DNA from: Leadbetterella sp964423865
Lineage (GTDB): Bacteria; Bacteroidota; Bacteroidia; Cytophagales; Spirosomataceae
Reading direction: 5' to 3'
NCBI GenBank assembly: GCA_964423865.1
Contig: CAYRGN010000014.1
Coordinates: 1 to 64,000 of the forward strand
DNA: 64,000 nt
Shown here: positions 1-8,362 of the stretch, piece by piece
Layout: every line of letters begins with the position of its first letter
Position numbering within the stretch: position 1 is the first letter of the stretch
Notes under the pieces: model-generated
What the model saw: only the letters and a program-made list of their open reading frames with translations
Databases searched by the model: none
What the model was told of the DNA's origin: nothing
Translations under genes and position numbers: made by a program

Positions 1-61
1 AGGGGCTTAAAACGCCATTCCGCTTCGCTACAAAGCGTTTAAGCCCTATATATTACCAGCA
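1..61 (-). repeat. Partial attC-like palindromic recombination site (site A)
   Basis: Imperfect inverted repeat cut by the window edge: arm AGGGGCTTAAAACGC (1-15) pairs with GCGTTTAAGCCCT (35-47). Next to it on the minus strand is a TGCTGGTAAT box (plus 52-61). That box is the reverse complement of the leading edge of the same cassette at 901-912, apart from a terminal AAC to AAT change. It closes the cassette carrying the frameshifted lipoprotein gene. The other half with the expected GTT lies outside the window, and this site is shorter and different in its arms from sites B-E. Confidence 0.55.
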
Positions 62-69
62 AGTGCTTG

Positions 70-881
70 TTATTCTGTCGTTGGTTTGTCAATGTTGTTT
101 CTTTGTTCGTTTTCAATGTCTGTTACTTCGTTTTTTGGTTGTCTAAGTTTCCAAAACCAGTAAAGTCCGCCCAATGGAATACCAAATGTCCAATAGGAAT
201 TAAGGAAACCCATATAACCAAAACTAATGCCTAATAAAATTTGGAAATTCAAAAGTTTAAATGAAAGTCCGTTTACTGCTGAGTAAGTTATTGCAGGAAC
301 GTTTAAGAATATAACTGCAATATATTTTAGCCATTTCTTTTTTAAGTCGCTTCGCTTAATTTGTCGGATTACATAAATGTTGAGAATAGGAACGCAAAAG
401 CAAGAAGTCCAAACAGCCAAAAATATGTCATTGTCGGAATTCGTGCTTTTACGTCAAGCGTTTTGATGTTTAAAATCTTTTTTGAATTGTCGTCAAACAA
501 AACTTGAAAAACACCAAAGTCTTTTTTGCTGTTAAACTCAACTAAAACAAGTGTCGTGTTTGGTGGCGTGTTGTTGGCTTCAATAGTTGAAAATTTCTTT
601 TCGGATTTCATAAATGAATACTCTAATTCCGTCCCCCAATTTTCAACTATGAGTTGTCTGAAATTGGCTAAACCCATTTTCAATGTGTCAAGGTTGGTGT
701 TTTGTCCCATTTCGTGTTCCATAGCCATAAGGTCAATACACTTGTCGTAGTCTTCTTTTATTAAAGTTTCTACAAACTCTTTTGTTGTGTCCTTATACTT
801 AAAAGTATGACTAATGAAGTCGCAACCTGTCAGTAAGGTAACTGTCAAGATTGTCAATAAAATTTGTTTAATTCTTGTCAT
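70..881 (-). pseudogene. Membrane lipoprotein gene split by a frameshift
   Basis: Two overlapping reading frames look like one gene of about 270 codons. The first part starts at 881 with a lipoprotein signal (MTRIKQ, hydrophobic stretch, then LLTGC), followed by a soluble domain of about 120 residues, and enters a membrane segment (TYFWLFGLLAFAF) before stopping at 369. The second frame continues at about position 400 with PILNIYVIRQIKRSD and two more membrane segments, ending at 70. Restoring one base near 392-396 would fuse FAF to PILN and give a continuous three-helix C-terminus. This may be a real mutation or a sequencing error. Function is not recognised. It is the sole gene of its cassette and starts about 31 bp after the recombination core at 910-912, so ATG 881 is preferred over upstream starts lying inside the palindrome. 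Confidence 0.6.
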
Positions 882-909
882 ACGTTGTCTGTCGTTTAGC
901 ATTGCTGGT

Positions 910-1039
910 AACGGTTCGGGGCTTGGCGTAGTGGGGGCATTTAGCACTGCACTTGATACGAAGCACCACCGTACAAATTTAGCAATAATGTTGATACAAA
1001 GAACGTCCGCCCCCATTACGCCAAGCCCTTGTTAGCGGA
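910..1039 (-). repeat. attC-like palindromic recombination site (site B)
   Basis: About 130-bp imperfect palindrome. The arm at 918-937 (GGGGCTTGGCGTAGTGGGGG) pairs with 1010-1028 (CCCCCATTACGCCAAGCCC) with one mismatch. Read on the minus strand, the outer boxes are TCCGCTAAC (plus 1031-1039) and GTTACCAGCA (plus 903-912). The middle holds TTTAGCACTG and TTGATAC-AAG motifs shared with the other sites. It separates the AbiE-containing cassette from the frameshifted lipoprotein cassette. Confidence 0.75.
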
Positions 1040-1215
1040 TGCCCTTCTTCGTCTGTCGTGGGTTGTGCGGTTGCGAAGTTTTATTTTTTTGAAGCGTAGG
1101 AAATTTTTTGTTTTTTAATTTTTCTTGGGTTGGCGAAAAGCATACTCTTTTTGCAGCTTTGGTTTGCGGGTCGGCTTGTAGCGGCTGCAAAATGTGTATG
1201 CTTTTGTGTGTCGGC

Positions 1216-2208
1216 TTAGTCAATTTTTATTGTCCACTTAACAGATGTCAAGCGTTGCTTTATTTGTTGCAATGTCGCTAAAATGTCTGTGTCATTGGGA
1301 AAGTCAACAAACACCAGTTTCCTGAAATCGCCATTGTAAATTTCTTGCAAGTCGTTCCAAATCGTTTCCAATTCCCGAAAAATCAATGCTTCGTTCGGGT
1401 GATGAACTAACCAGTCGTTGTTATTCTTAAAACTTGCAACATCATCATTAGCAACTTTCAAAAGCATATCGTCAAATGCTGATGAATTGAAAAAATCGGA
1501 AAGTTCTTTGTCCTGCAAAAGCTGGTGTAAATCGTAAGTGTGTCGGATTTTCGCTTGCAAATCTTTCACAGGTTCTTCGGTGTAGGAAAATCTAACCAAA
1601 CTCATTACTTTTTCGCAAAGTGTTCGCTTGGGTTCTAACACTTTCACTTCAAAAGGTTGCAAGCCGTATTCTTCTGTCATTGCTTGCTGTCCTGTTTTCA
1701 TCATCATTTCGTAGATGAACGAACTCACGGCTTTTGTCGTGTATGGTTCGTAATAGCCTAACCAAGTTGCTTCAACAACTATCACATCTCTTACTTGTCC
1801 GTAGTCGTCTGTAAATTCTTTTGCGTAAGTATGAGCCGTCTTGCGGTTCATACCCATTTTCTGCGTTAGTTCGGGAATTTCTACTTCGGGTAAAACATCA
1901 CTTACTACACCGCTTATTTGCCTGATTTTTGTCGTCAGTTTGTTGTTGCTTTCGCCTTCTCGTCTTAGCACAACTAAATCAATATCTTCCGAAAAACGTT
2001 GTATCAAATTGTAACATTTCAACAATGCCGTCCCACCTTTAAAAACGGCTTCTTCGCCAATTTTGCTTTTGAAAATTGTATGCAAAGCATACGTTACCCA
2101 ATAATCTTTTTCAACATAAATAGGTAGGATTTTCTTTTCCTGTGCGGTAAATTCTACCGCTTGCATAAATAGCTGTTTATTTTCGTGTAATCTCATTTTA
2201 TATTCCAT
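1216..2208 (-). CDS. abiEii: AbiEii-type nucleotidyltransferase toxin
   Basis: 330-residue protein of the nucleotidyl transferase AbiEii/AbiGii family, the toxin of the AbiE type IV toxin-antitoxin and abortive-infection system. Family members are DNA-polymerase-beta-like nucleotidyltransferases, and some add nucleotides to tRNA. The core motif is visible: FKGGTALLK (residues 56-64) followed by RFSEDIDLVV with the acidic pair D75/D77. Its start overlaps the 3' end of the abiEi gene by 16 bp, or 4 bp if Met5 (2196) is used, which fits the coupled antitoxin-toxin order of abiE operons. It is the last gene of the 8.4-kb cassette; about 175 bp of T/G-rich DNA without a supported gene separates it from site B. 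Confidence 0.88.
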   Translation of the reverse strand: MEYKMRLHENKQLFMQAVEFTAQEKKILPIYVEKDYWVTYALHTIFKSKIGEEAVFKGGTALLKCYNLIQRFSEDIDLVVLRREGESNNKLTTKIRQISGVVSDVLPEVEIPELTQKMGMNRKTAHTYAKEFTDDYGQVRDVIVVEATWLGYYEPYTTKAVSSFIYEMMMKTGQQAMTEEYGLQPFEVKVLEPKRTLCEKVMSLVRFSYTEEPVKDLQAKIRHTYDLHQLLQDKELSDFFNSSAFDDMLLKVANDDVASFKNNNDWLVHHPNEALIFRELETIWNDLQEIYNGDFRKLVFVDFPNDTDILATLQQIKQRLTSVKWTIKID

Positions 2209-2918
2209 TTTTCAGCAATAGGCAAAACTTTGTTTACGCCTGATAATTTGTAAATCGTAATTGGGTTTAATGATTTTTGTAAAGGTTCTGTAAATTTCGT
2301 TTTATCTGTTGTTTCCAATAATACACCTACCAACGCTCTTGTTGCAGGTGGATATTTTAAAGCTAATCTTGCCAGAGTATTTTTATCTTTATCGGACAGC
2401 TTTTTTATGATGGCTAAAAAACGCTTGCAAGCCGAAGCAATATTAGTGTCTGGAATTTTTTTGATATAACGAATAGCGTCTAATAATTGAAGCAACGGAA
2501 TGTTTTCTTTGGTAATAGTGTTTTTTTGCTTGATAAATGAAATGATATAGCGTTCCCGCTTAAATGTTGGGCGAATTTCATTTTTGCCTACTTGTATCGT
2601 GTTGCTGATTTGCGTTGTCAAACCTAACTGGTTGTAAATGCTGAAACCTGTCAAATAACCTGTTGCTTTGCCGTCAGTTTCCAAAAGGTCTTTTACAATT
2701 TGGCTTTGGTTGGGCTGTAATTTTCCGAAAGGTGTTGTTTCGGGTTTGTAAAATTTCCCTTTTGACAGCTTCACAATCTTGCCCGAAATAGCCAAACGGT
2801 TCATGGCTTTGATAATAGCTTCCTTGCTATTCTGCTCTGTATCAAAGTCGGAATAGGTAAAGATATAACCCTTTGGCAACCTGTCTATGGTAAACGATAT
2901 GTATTCGGATACTTTCAT
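2193..2918 (-). CDS. abiEi: AbiEi-type antitoxin / DUF6088-like regulator
   Basis: Predicted antitoxin of the AbiE pair. The N-terminal ~80 residues look like a winged helix (TEQNSKEAIIKAMNRLA, then SKGKFYKPE), as in AbiEi and DUF6088 proteins, which bind DNA and repress their own operon. The C-terminal ~150 residues form the usual helical antitoxin domain. I chose Met at 2918 (MKVSEYIS) because a perfect TATCTTTG promoter element lies at 2926-2933, leaving no room for the alternative start at 2969. Transcription would begin almost at the ATG, so the mRNA may be leaderless. The antitoxin is the upstream gene of the operon. Confidence 0.82.
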   Translation of the reverse strand: MKVSEYISFTIDRLPKGYIFTYSDFDTEQNSKEAIIKAMNRLAISGKIVKLSKGKFYKPETTPFGKLQPNQSQIVKDLLETDGKATGYLTGFSIYNQLGLTTQISNTIQVGKNEIRPTFKRERYIISFIKQKNTITKENIPLLQLLDAIRYIKKIPDTNIASACKRFLAIIKKLSDKDKNTLARLALKYPPATRALVGVLLETTDKTKFTEPLQKSLNPITIYKLSGVNKVLPIAEKWNIK

Positions 2919-2925
2919 TCGGTTG

Positions 2926-3020
2926 CAAAGATAGCAAATGTCCAGTTTATTTACTAAAAAACTGGACAAATATTTAGTGAATGGTTTGAAATGTCAAGTA
3001 TTTGGTGCAGAAAACTTGAC
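2926..3020 (-). promoter_or_regulatory. abiE promoter with two inverted-repeat operators
   Basis: On the minus strand, TATCTTTG (plus 2926-2933) matches the Bacteroidota -7 consensus TAnnTTTG. Just upstream is a perfect 10-bp inverted repeat, TGTCCAGTTT (2939-2948) with AAACTGGACA (2959-2968). A second repeat follows: GTCAAGT (2993-2999) with ACTTGAC (3014-3020). AbiEi antitoxins are known to repress their operon by binding two inverted repeats, so these are good operator candidates. Confidence 0.6.
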
Positions 3021-3046
3021 ACTAAAAAAGAACAGGCAATAACAGA

Positions 3047-3550
3047 TTATCGCCTATTCTTTAAAATCATCATTATTCCTTCCCAATGTCGGGCGGTATT
3101 TTCGGCAGATTTCAGGTTGGAGAAAAAGCCTTTCTCGTAGATTAAGATAGAGAAATACGGATGTTGAAAGTCGTTTAGTCTTAGGGTAAGGTGGATGCTT
3201 TTTATTTTGTCCTGAAATTTTAGTCGGGGGAAAAGTCCCCCGACTATTTGCAGCCCGCCTTTCCTGTCAATCATACGACCTGCCATATACCCCAATGCAG
3301 ACGACCAAAAACTTTGTTTTAAATACTTCTCATCTTTTATCACTAAGCCATAATCCAAAATTTTGTTTGCCTTGAAAAAGGCGTAATGGTTATGTTCATT
3401 GATAAGACAGAGCAACTTTCTTCTCTCATCTACAACTGCGGCTGACCGCCCATCGCCAGAAAGTAAGTATTGCGATGGGCTGAACCAGTCAGGAAGATTT
3501 TCAATAATCCTCCTTTTGTCATTTTTACGGAAACTGTCAAAAATAAACAT
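3047..3550 (-). CDS. Conserved protein of unknown function in JAB-E1 operon
   Basis: 167-residue protein starting at MFIFDSFRKND; earlier in-frame starts overlap the upstream gene. It begins 11 bp after the stop of the JAB-E1 gene, so it is the third gene of that operon. No signal peptide or membrane helix is evident. The middle part (LCLINEHNHYAFFKANKILDYG, then a SALGYMAGRM segment) is weakly reminiscent of bacterial PH-like domain proteins with an I-x-DY-x-L core. That resemblance is by eye only. I do not recognise the family and assign no function. Confidence 0.6.
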   Translation of the reverse strand: MFIFDSFRKNDKRRIIENLPDWFSPSQYLLSGDGRSAAVVDERRKLLCLINEHNHYAFFKANKILDYGLVIKDEKYLKQSFWSSALGYMAGRMIDRKGGLQIVGGLFPRLKFQDKIKSIHLTLRLNDFQHPYFSILIYEKGFFSNLKSAENTARHWEGIMMILKNRR

Positions 3551-3561
3551 AGTGATTTGTT

Positions 3562-5004
3562 TTACGTTGTGAATACCAAGTGTAAATCTCCTGTGCCGCC
3601 ACAATCGGGGCAAGATTGATATTTGGGGGGTGCTTCGGCTTCAATTTTTTGCCAAATGGAATCAAAGCAATAGACCCTTTCAACTCCTTCAAACGTTCTT
3701 TCAAACAGTCCACTTTCGTAGAATGGCGAAGTACGCATCTGTATCAGATTTCTCTCCCACTTATCACCAAACCAGTTGCTAAATTCGTAGTTCTCGGTAT
3801 CACGGTGCATTATGGCAAGGGCAAGCAATCCGATAGAACTGTTAAGGTAAGAAGTGTGGAAATTGGTGCTTCCTGTTGAAGTAACATCGTTTTCGTAACC
3901 TTCGTCTAAGTAAGCTGCATAACGACTACTAACGGCACAACGATGACAGGCAGGAGTTATGCCCTGAATCATAAACGTAATTTCGGAACATCTCGCTCTT
4001 TCGTACATCATAGCGAAAATGGTCGGTACGTGGTACTTCAATCCGATGACATTTCCGTGTGCTTGTGCGTGAAAGCTGTCCGTCATCATAAGGAGCAAAT
4101 CACACCGCCAAAAGATACTCTGCTCGACTTCATCAGATAACTCAAGGAAATTTCCATTGATAGTTCTGACCTTCAACTTTGGGTTTATGTTCAATAAACG
4201 TTCCCGAAGTGCTTCAACTTTTGGTTTCCCAATGTCGCTAATGTAGTAACCTTGCGTTACGAGATTGTTGTCATCTACCACATCAAAGTCAATGAGTGTT
4301 ATACTGCCAAGTCCCGAACGAACCAAACTTTCACAAATTCCGTTTGCACCGCCTACACCTACACAAACTACGTGGCTGTTCGTCATCAAATCCACATCAA
4401 CAGAACCTTTCAGGCGAGAAGGATTAAATACAAATTCCTTTTGTTTCTGTTTTTCATCAACAGGTTTTGGGGCTTCGTATTCTTCGTCTTTGATGATGCG
4501 AAGATTGGCAGTTTGGTAATTTTCCTCCTGACCTTTGTAAGCCACGTATGGGAAAATTTTTAGCTCGCCACCGTCAGTAGGAGAATACATAATAGGTACT
4601 AAAAACTTTTCCAATGCGGGAATGGCTTTTAGGATTGCTTTTGTATATCCAATATCCCCTGTGGCGTTGCCATAATCACCGCTAAGGCGTGAAACACCAC
4701 GAGGATGTGAATGAATAAATCCGAGTAGAGCCAATCCGTTTTCTTCCCATTCTTTTTTAATGGTTTGATTGATAAACTCTATATCGGGGTCGTATGCAGC
4801 ACCTGTGGTATGACCGTTAGGGTCAAACACAAATTTCTGCACTACAAAATCCTCCCTGTTGCCAAGGAGGATTCCACCACTTTCGGGCATTCTTGAACCA
4901 ACGGTTTTCAGAATTTCCCTGTACGCACTATCCAGAAATAACATTTCCTGTGCCTGACCATTCATTGAATGGTTGTTTGCCGAAGTTTTTAATTTCTTTC
5001 TCAT
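3562..5004 (-). CDS. JAB peptidase - E1-like (ThiF) adenylyltransferase fusion
   Basis: 480-residue fusion. The N-terminal JAB/JAMM metalloprotease-like domain has the catalytic Glu in ESGG (E41), then HSHP (98-101) and S108/D110; the Ser-Asp spacing is one residue shorter than the classical JAMM motif. The C-terminal E1/ThiF/MoeB domain has the nucleotide-binding loop GVGGANG (216-222), D239/D241, the DDNN segment and GKPKVEAL. A probable zinc site is CHRC (353-356) with CPDC (465-468). Such fusions occur in bacterial ubiquitin-like conjugation operons, where E1 activates a modifier and JAB processes or removes it. No obvious ubiquitin-like gene lies beside it. It sits in a three-gene operon with 11-bp gaps on both sides. 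Confidence 0.82.
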   Translation of the reverse strand: MRKKLKTSANNHSMNGQAQEMLFLDSAYREILKTVGSRMPESGGILLGNREDFVVQKFVFDPNGHTTGAAYDPDIEFINQTIKKEWEENGLALLGFIHSHPRGVSRLSGDYGNATGDIGYTKAILKAIPALEKFLVPIMYSPTDGGELKIFPYVAYKGQEENYQTANLRIIKDEEYEAPKPVDEKQKQKEFVFNPSRLKGSVDVDLMTNSHVVCVGVGGANGICESLVRSGLGSITLIDFDVVDDNNLVTQGYYISDIGKPKVEALRERLLNINPKLKVRTINGNFLELSDEVEQSIFWRCDLLLMMTDSFHAQAHGNVIGLKYHVPTIFAMMYERARCSEITFMIQGITPACHRCAVSSRYAAYLDEGYENDVTSTGSTNFHTSYLNSSIGLLALAIMHRDTENYEFSNWFGDKWERNLIQMRTSPFYESGLFERTFEGVERVYCFDSIWQKIEAEAPPKYQSCPDCGGTGDLHLVFTT

Positions 5005-5015
5005 AATCGTAAAAT

Positions 5016-5570
5016 TTAATTGTTAGGAAAAGTTTGACCTGTGGTGATATACTTCCAAGTGAGCTCCGCCCACATTGCTGCCCACTTCTTTGCCGAAGAA
5101 ATGTCGTTAGAAATCGAAGGGTCGCCAAAGCAAATTTTGTAACCGCCTCTTTCTGATTTTAACCTGTGGGTCGTGTGAACATCTTCGGTTCTGCCTCCGT
5201 AGCTCGGAGAATCAAGAATGTCAATCTCCACTCGTGAACCGACTTGTGCAAAGCCAAATTCAAAGTAAGCTCGTCCGTCTTTGGTACGGTACACATCTTT
5301 GGCAACGTGTGCCAACCATTTTCCTGACGGAATTTGTTCGCTGAAAGGAGAGGAGGAGGGTGCTCTCCACCCTCCTTTAGGGATTTCCTCTCCGCCTCTC
5401 CATCCGCCTTTGGGGATTTCTTCGCCTCCCCTCCAGCCTCCGGCAGGAACTTCTTCACCACCTCTCCAACCACCGGCAGGAATTTCTTCGCCACCTTTTT
5501 GGATGTTAGTAACTGTGCTCAATTTTGTGTTCCGAGCTGAACGTCCGCAAATAAAAACTGCTACTTTCAT
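5016..5570 (-). CDS. Repeat-containing protein, first gene of JAB-E1 operon
   Basis: 184-residue protein starting at MKVAVFICGRS (5570). Residues 26-69 are four tandem copies of an 11-residue unit, GGEE(I/V)P(A/K)GGWR, followed by a Ser/Pro linker. The C-terminal ~110 residues appear globular: a GKWLAHVAKDVYRT start, then ICFGDP and a helix-rich end (KKWAAMWAELTWKYITTG). The ICFGDP segment followed by W-rich helices is faintly like prokaryotic E2-like proteins, which would suit the JAB-E1 partner, but this is inference. The repeats could be a flexible tether. The gene precedes JAB-E1 by 11 bp. Confidence 0.65.
   Translation of the reverse strand: MKVAVFICGRSARNTKLSTVTNIQKGGEEIPAGGWRGGEEVPAGGWRGGEEIPKGGWRGGEEIPKGGWRAPSSSPFSEQIPSGKWLAHVAKDVYRTKDGRAYFEFGFAQVGSRVEIDILDSPSYGGRTEDVHTTHRLKSERGGYKICFGDPSISNDISSAKKWAAMWAELTWKYITTGQTFPNN
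5364..5495 (-). repeat. Four 33-bp in-frame tandem repeats
   Basis: Four direct copies of a 33-bp unit encode the 11-residue GGEE(I/V)PxGGWR repeat inside the preceding gene. The copies differ at a few positions, some altering Ala/Lys or Ile/Val. The unit length keeps the reading frame whatever the copy number, so the array could expand or contract without destroying the protein. Confidence 0.85.
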
Positions 5571-5719
5571 AATGTATCGTGGCACATTTGAGTTAACCAC
5601 AACACAAGATTACGGCAAGTTTTTAACCTAATTTTGGGAGAACTAACGAAATGGAAAAGTAAGTAAGATGAACTAACGAAACACTAAAATAGTTTAGCCA
5701 AACTAACTTTTGAAAATTG

Positions 5720-7102
5720 TTAGATGCGTATCTGGCAAGAGAAATTTGTGTTTCTGGTTTTTATCTTTGTTACAATCTCTTTTAAAAAGTCCTTATCTTT
5801 TTCCGAAAGAGTTTTAACAATACTTGTGAAGTCAACTTGTCCAGCGTTTTCTTGTTTTGAGGAATAGTGGGAATAAAAAATAAACAAATTGGTATTGAAA
5901 AACGATTTATGATTTTTCCCTACTTCACCAGAACCTGACACTAATGCTTTATGTGCTTCTTCAAGGGTAAAACCAAAAACTAATAGTAAAGCTAAAGCTA
6001 CTCTTCTTTTTGAGAGAAGTAAAAGAAAATACTGAATAGAGTTTTCATTGATTTGATATAATATTTCAGAATCAGCACTTTTACTCAAAATGTCTTTCTT
6101 TGCTAACTTGTAATCGTAGTCTTGTTTAATCTTATCAGTTATTTTTTTCTTACAATTATAATTTGAGATGAGGTAGTTTATTGTATGATGATTACTCGTT
6201 ATTAAATAATCGTCCCTAAGTTGTGTAAAACTATCTAAGTCAAATGCTGCGTAGTAGAAATCATTTAGGGAAACTTCGGGAATTGTTTTATCCTTATCTT
6301 GTATTACAGCTTCAAGTCTGTTTAATAGAGTTTTAGATTCCTCAATTTTGGGTAAGTATTTATCACTTCTTTTTCTTTGCGAAAATTCTTTAAGGATTTT
6401 AGAACCTAATTTTTGAAACCAAAGATTTCTTAAATCTTTTACTAAAAGTTGGTAATTTTTTAATTCAACTTTTCGCTTTGTACCAATCACAATGTAGAGA
6501 TTTCCCAAAGGAATATGTGCCTTTGTTTGCAAGTCAATAGTAGCAATTGGTTTTGCTAAAATGAAGTAATGAGGAATTTTTTTAAACCAATCTTTATCCT
6601 GAAATTGATTTGTATAATCAATGTAAAAATTTTCTAATTCTTCGGGGGTTAATTTTTTTTCAAAATCATCAATTAAATCGGCATCTTTCTCTTTTTTTAC
6701 TCGCAGATAAGGATATTTAGATATTTTATTATCTGTTAAACTATCATCAATTACAGCATTACTGTTTTCAGAAATTACATAGTAATGTTCAATTTGCTCA
6801 TACCAATTGTAATATTTTACAGGAGTTCCTAAAGCTGTTTTTTCTTTAATAAATTCAATTATTTCCTCATAATCTGTTTTAATTTTTGCTTCTATTTCTT
6901 CAACTGTAAGATGGGAAAAATACATTGTATCCCCAATGCCATTAATTCTACTAATAGTTACGGTTTCAAGTATTCCTAACAATAAATTATCTTGACCTAT
7001 TCTCTTTTTGATTATGTCAAATAATACAGTATCCATTCTGGAATTTTTTGGAAATTCCGAAGAAGTAAATCCCTTAGTTGGTTGTGGATGGATACTGGAC
7101 AT
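5720..7102 (-). CDS. Uncharacterised 460-residue charged protein
   Basis: Protein of up to 460 residues, rich in Lys, Glu, Asp and Ile, with no signal peptide or clear membrane helix. A possible internal start is Met23 (MDTVLFDIIKK). The middle has acidic helical stretches, and the C-terminal third is more hydrophobic (QYFLLLLSKRRVALALLLVFGF) and may form a buried helical core. I recognise no known domain. It begins 10 bp after the folE stop, so it is probably co-transcribed with the yhhQ-methyltransferase-folE genes. About 150 bp without a gene separates it from the next operon. Confidence 0.65.
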   Translation of the reverse strand: MSSIHPQPTKGFTSSEFPKNSRMDTVLFDIIKKRIGQDNLLLGILETVTISRINGIGDTMYFSHLTVEEIEAKIKTDYEEIIEFIKEKTALGTPVKYYNWYEQIEHYYVISENSNAVIDDSLTDNKISKYPYLRVKKEKDADLIDDFEKKLTPEELENFYIDYTNQFQDKDWFKKIPHYFILAKPIATIDLQTKAHIPLGNLYIVIGTKRKVELKNYQLLVKDLRNLWFQKLGSKILKEFSQRKRSDKYLPKIEESKTLLNRLEAVIQDKDKTIPEVSLNDFYYAAFDLDSFTQLRDDYLITSNHHTINYLISNYNCKKKITDKIKQDYDYKLAKKDILSKSADSEILYQINENSIQYFLLLLSKRRVALALLLVFGFTLEEAHKALVSGSGEVGKNHKSFFNTNLFIFYSHYSSKQENAGQVDFTSIVKTLSEKDKDFLKEIVTKIKTRNTNFSCQIRI

Positions 7103-7112
7103 AATCTAAAAA

Positions 7113-7631
7113 CTATTGAAAAATTTTATCTTTTAAAGTTCCTTCCGCATAAGTGCAAACCGTTTCTGCAACATCGTCTTGCGGTCCTCTTGAACAAATG
7201 CACAAATGCTTTGCCTGTGTACGCACATAGCAACCTTTGGCATCTAAAACCCGCATTACGTCTTTGCAAATATCCTGTGTCATTATTTCCTGTATTTGCA
7301 GGCGTTTACTGTGAACATCTTTTACCAACCGCACCAATTTTCCCAAACCAGTGATAATTGTTTTAGGTTGGTAGTATATATCACAACTACCAAAAAACGG
7401 TGCAAAGTGATGTTCGCACATACTGTAAAACTGAATGTTCCGCATTTCTACAATGCCGTTGTATTCATCAACGTGTATCACGTCATTCAGTACATCTTCC
7501 CCTTTCAGGGCATAGCCCGAAAAAAGTTCGTTATACGACTTGCGTATTCGTGCTTCAGACTGCTGAAGTTTTTTCCTTACCGTTTCGTTTTCTACAAAAC
7601 TAAAAAGTGCTTTTAAATTATCGTTGCTCAT
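7113..7631 (-). CDS. folE: GTP cyclohydrolase I
   Basis: Converts GTP to 7,8-dihydroneopterin triphosphate, the first step of both folate and 7-deazaguanine (queuosine) synthesis. The 172-residue protein is short for the family but keeps the zinc site: C72 and H75 in MCEHH, and C144 in KHLC. It also has the GLGKLVRLV core and the RLQIQE segment. Its ATG overlaps the methyltransferase stop as ATGA, implying coupled translation. Next to a YhhQ queuosine-precursor transporter, a role in deazaguanine metabolism is plausible, but a role in folate is equally possible from sequence alone. Confidence 0.9.
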   Translation of the reverse strand: MSNDNLKALFSFVENETVRKKLQQSEARIRKSYNELFSGYALKGEDVLNDVIHVDEYNGIVEMRNIQFYSMCEHHFAPFFGSCDIYYQPKTIITGLGKLVRLVKDVHSKRLQIQEIMTQDICKDVMRVLDAKGCYVRTQAKHLCICSRGPQDDVAETVCTYAEGTLKDKIFQ

Positions 7632-8362
7632 ATTCTGTGATGTACATCTATTGACTGGTTAAAAATAAAATCAGGCGTTTTGAGTTTGCTTTTCAAAAAA
7701 TCTATCAACTCATTTTCTTTTTGCTCTATGTCTATCAGCATCAGGTAAGAAACCTGCTTTGCCAATGTTTTAAAATCTTTACATCTGATTTTCGCTTTGA
7801 ATGGTACGGTTTTAATCAGGTTGTAACCTTTCGGAAAGTTTTTAATCCGTATTTCAGGATTTGAAACTGTATAATTTTCGTTTGTCCACTCTATCAATTC
7901 TCCCATAAAATCATCGTTTGAGTTCAGTACCGTTATTACATTCTCTGCATCCAATTCCTGAATTTTATCGTTGAGTTCGTCTATATCATCGTCTATAAAT
8001 TGTAACGTATGCGAAATGAAAATTGTATTGATTTTTTCTTTAGTTCTAAATTCAAGGAAGTCCGCTTTTCTTCTGACGTGTTCGGGTCTGCAAGGATAAT
8101 CGTGTTTTGAAATGGCGTTTACATCTATTAAAATTGTTTTCTTTCCTTTCAATGCCTTAAATGCAATATCTCCAATACCCGAACCTACATCTAAAATCGT
8201 TGGTTTGAAATATTGAAGTAATTCCTTCTTGATGATTTCAATGATGATTTCGTTTTCGTTACAGTATTGTTCCTTGAAGTCAAAAACTTCCTTCTTGGCA
8301 ACCCTGTTTATTTGCATCGGGCTAAGAAATTTTGAAAGGGTTAAAGTTTGTATTGTCGTCAT
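7628..8362 (-). CDS. Class I SAM-dependent methyltransferase
   Basis: 244-residue Rossmann-fold methyltransferase. The SAM-binding motif I is DVGSGIGD and is followed by the acidic β2 end (ILIDVNAI); FISHTLQFIDD corresponds to the usual motif IV region. The start at 8362 overlaps yhhQ by 41 bp; an alternative Met at 8314 would leave a 7-bp gap and lose 16 residues. The substrate cannot be read from sequence. Its position between a queuosine-precursor transporter and GTP cyclohydrolase I suggests a nucleobase, tRNA or pterin-related substrate, which is inference. Confidence 0.8.
   Translation of the reverse strand: MTTIQTLTLSKFLSPMQINRVAKKEVFDFKEQYCNENEIIIEIIKKELLQYFKPTILDVGSGIGDIAFKALKGKKTILIDVNAISKHDYPCRPEHVRRKADFLEFRTKEKINTIFISHTLQFIDDDIDELNDKIQELDAENVITVLNSNDDFMGELIEWTNENYTVSNPEIRIKNFPKGYNLIKTVPFKAKIRCKDFKTLAKQVSYLMLIDIEQKENELIDFLKSKLKTPDFIFNQSIDVHHRI

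Noticed and set aside
1032..1223. Small basic open frame next to site B
   Set aside because: Low-complexity Lys/Gln/Pro composition overlapping the recombination box; similar T/G-rich spacer DNA occurs in the leader at 8991-9318.
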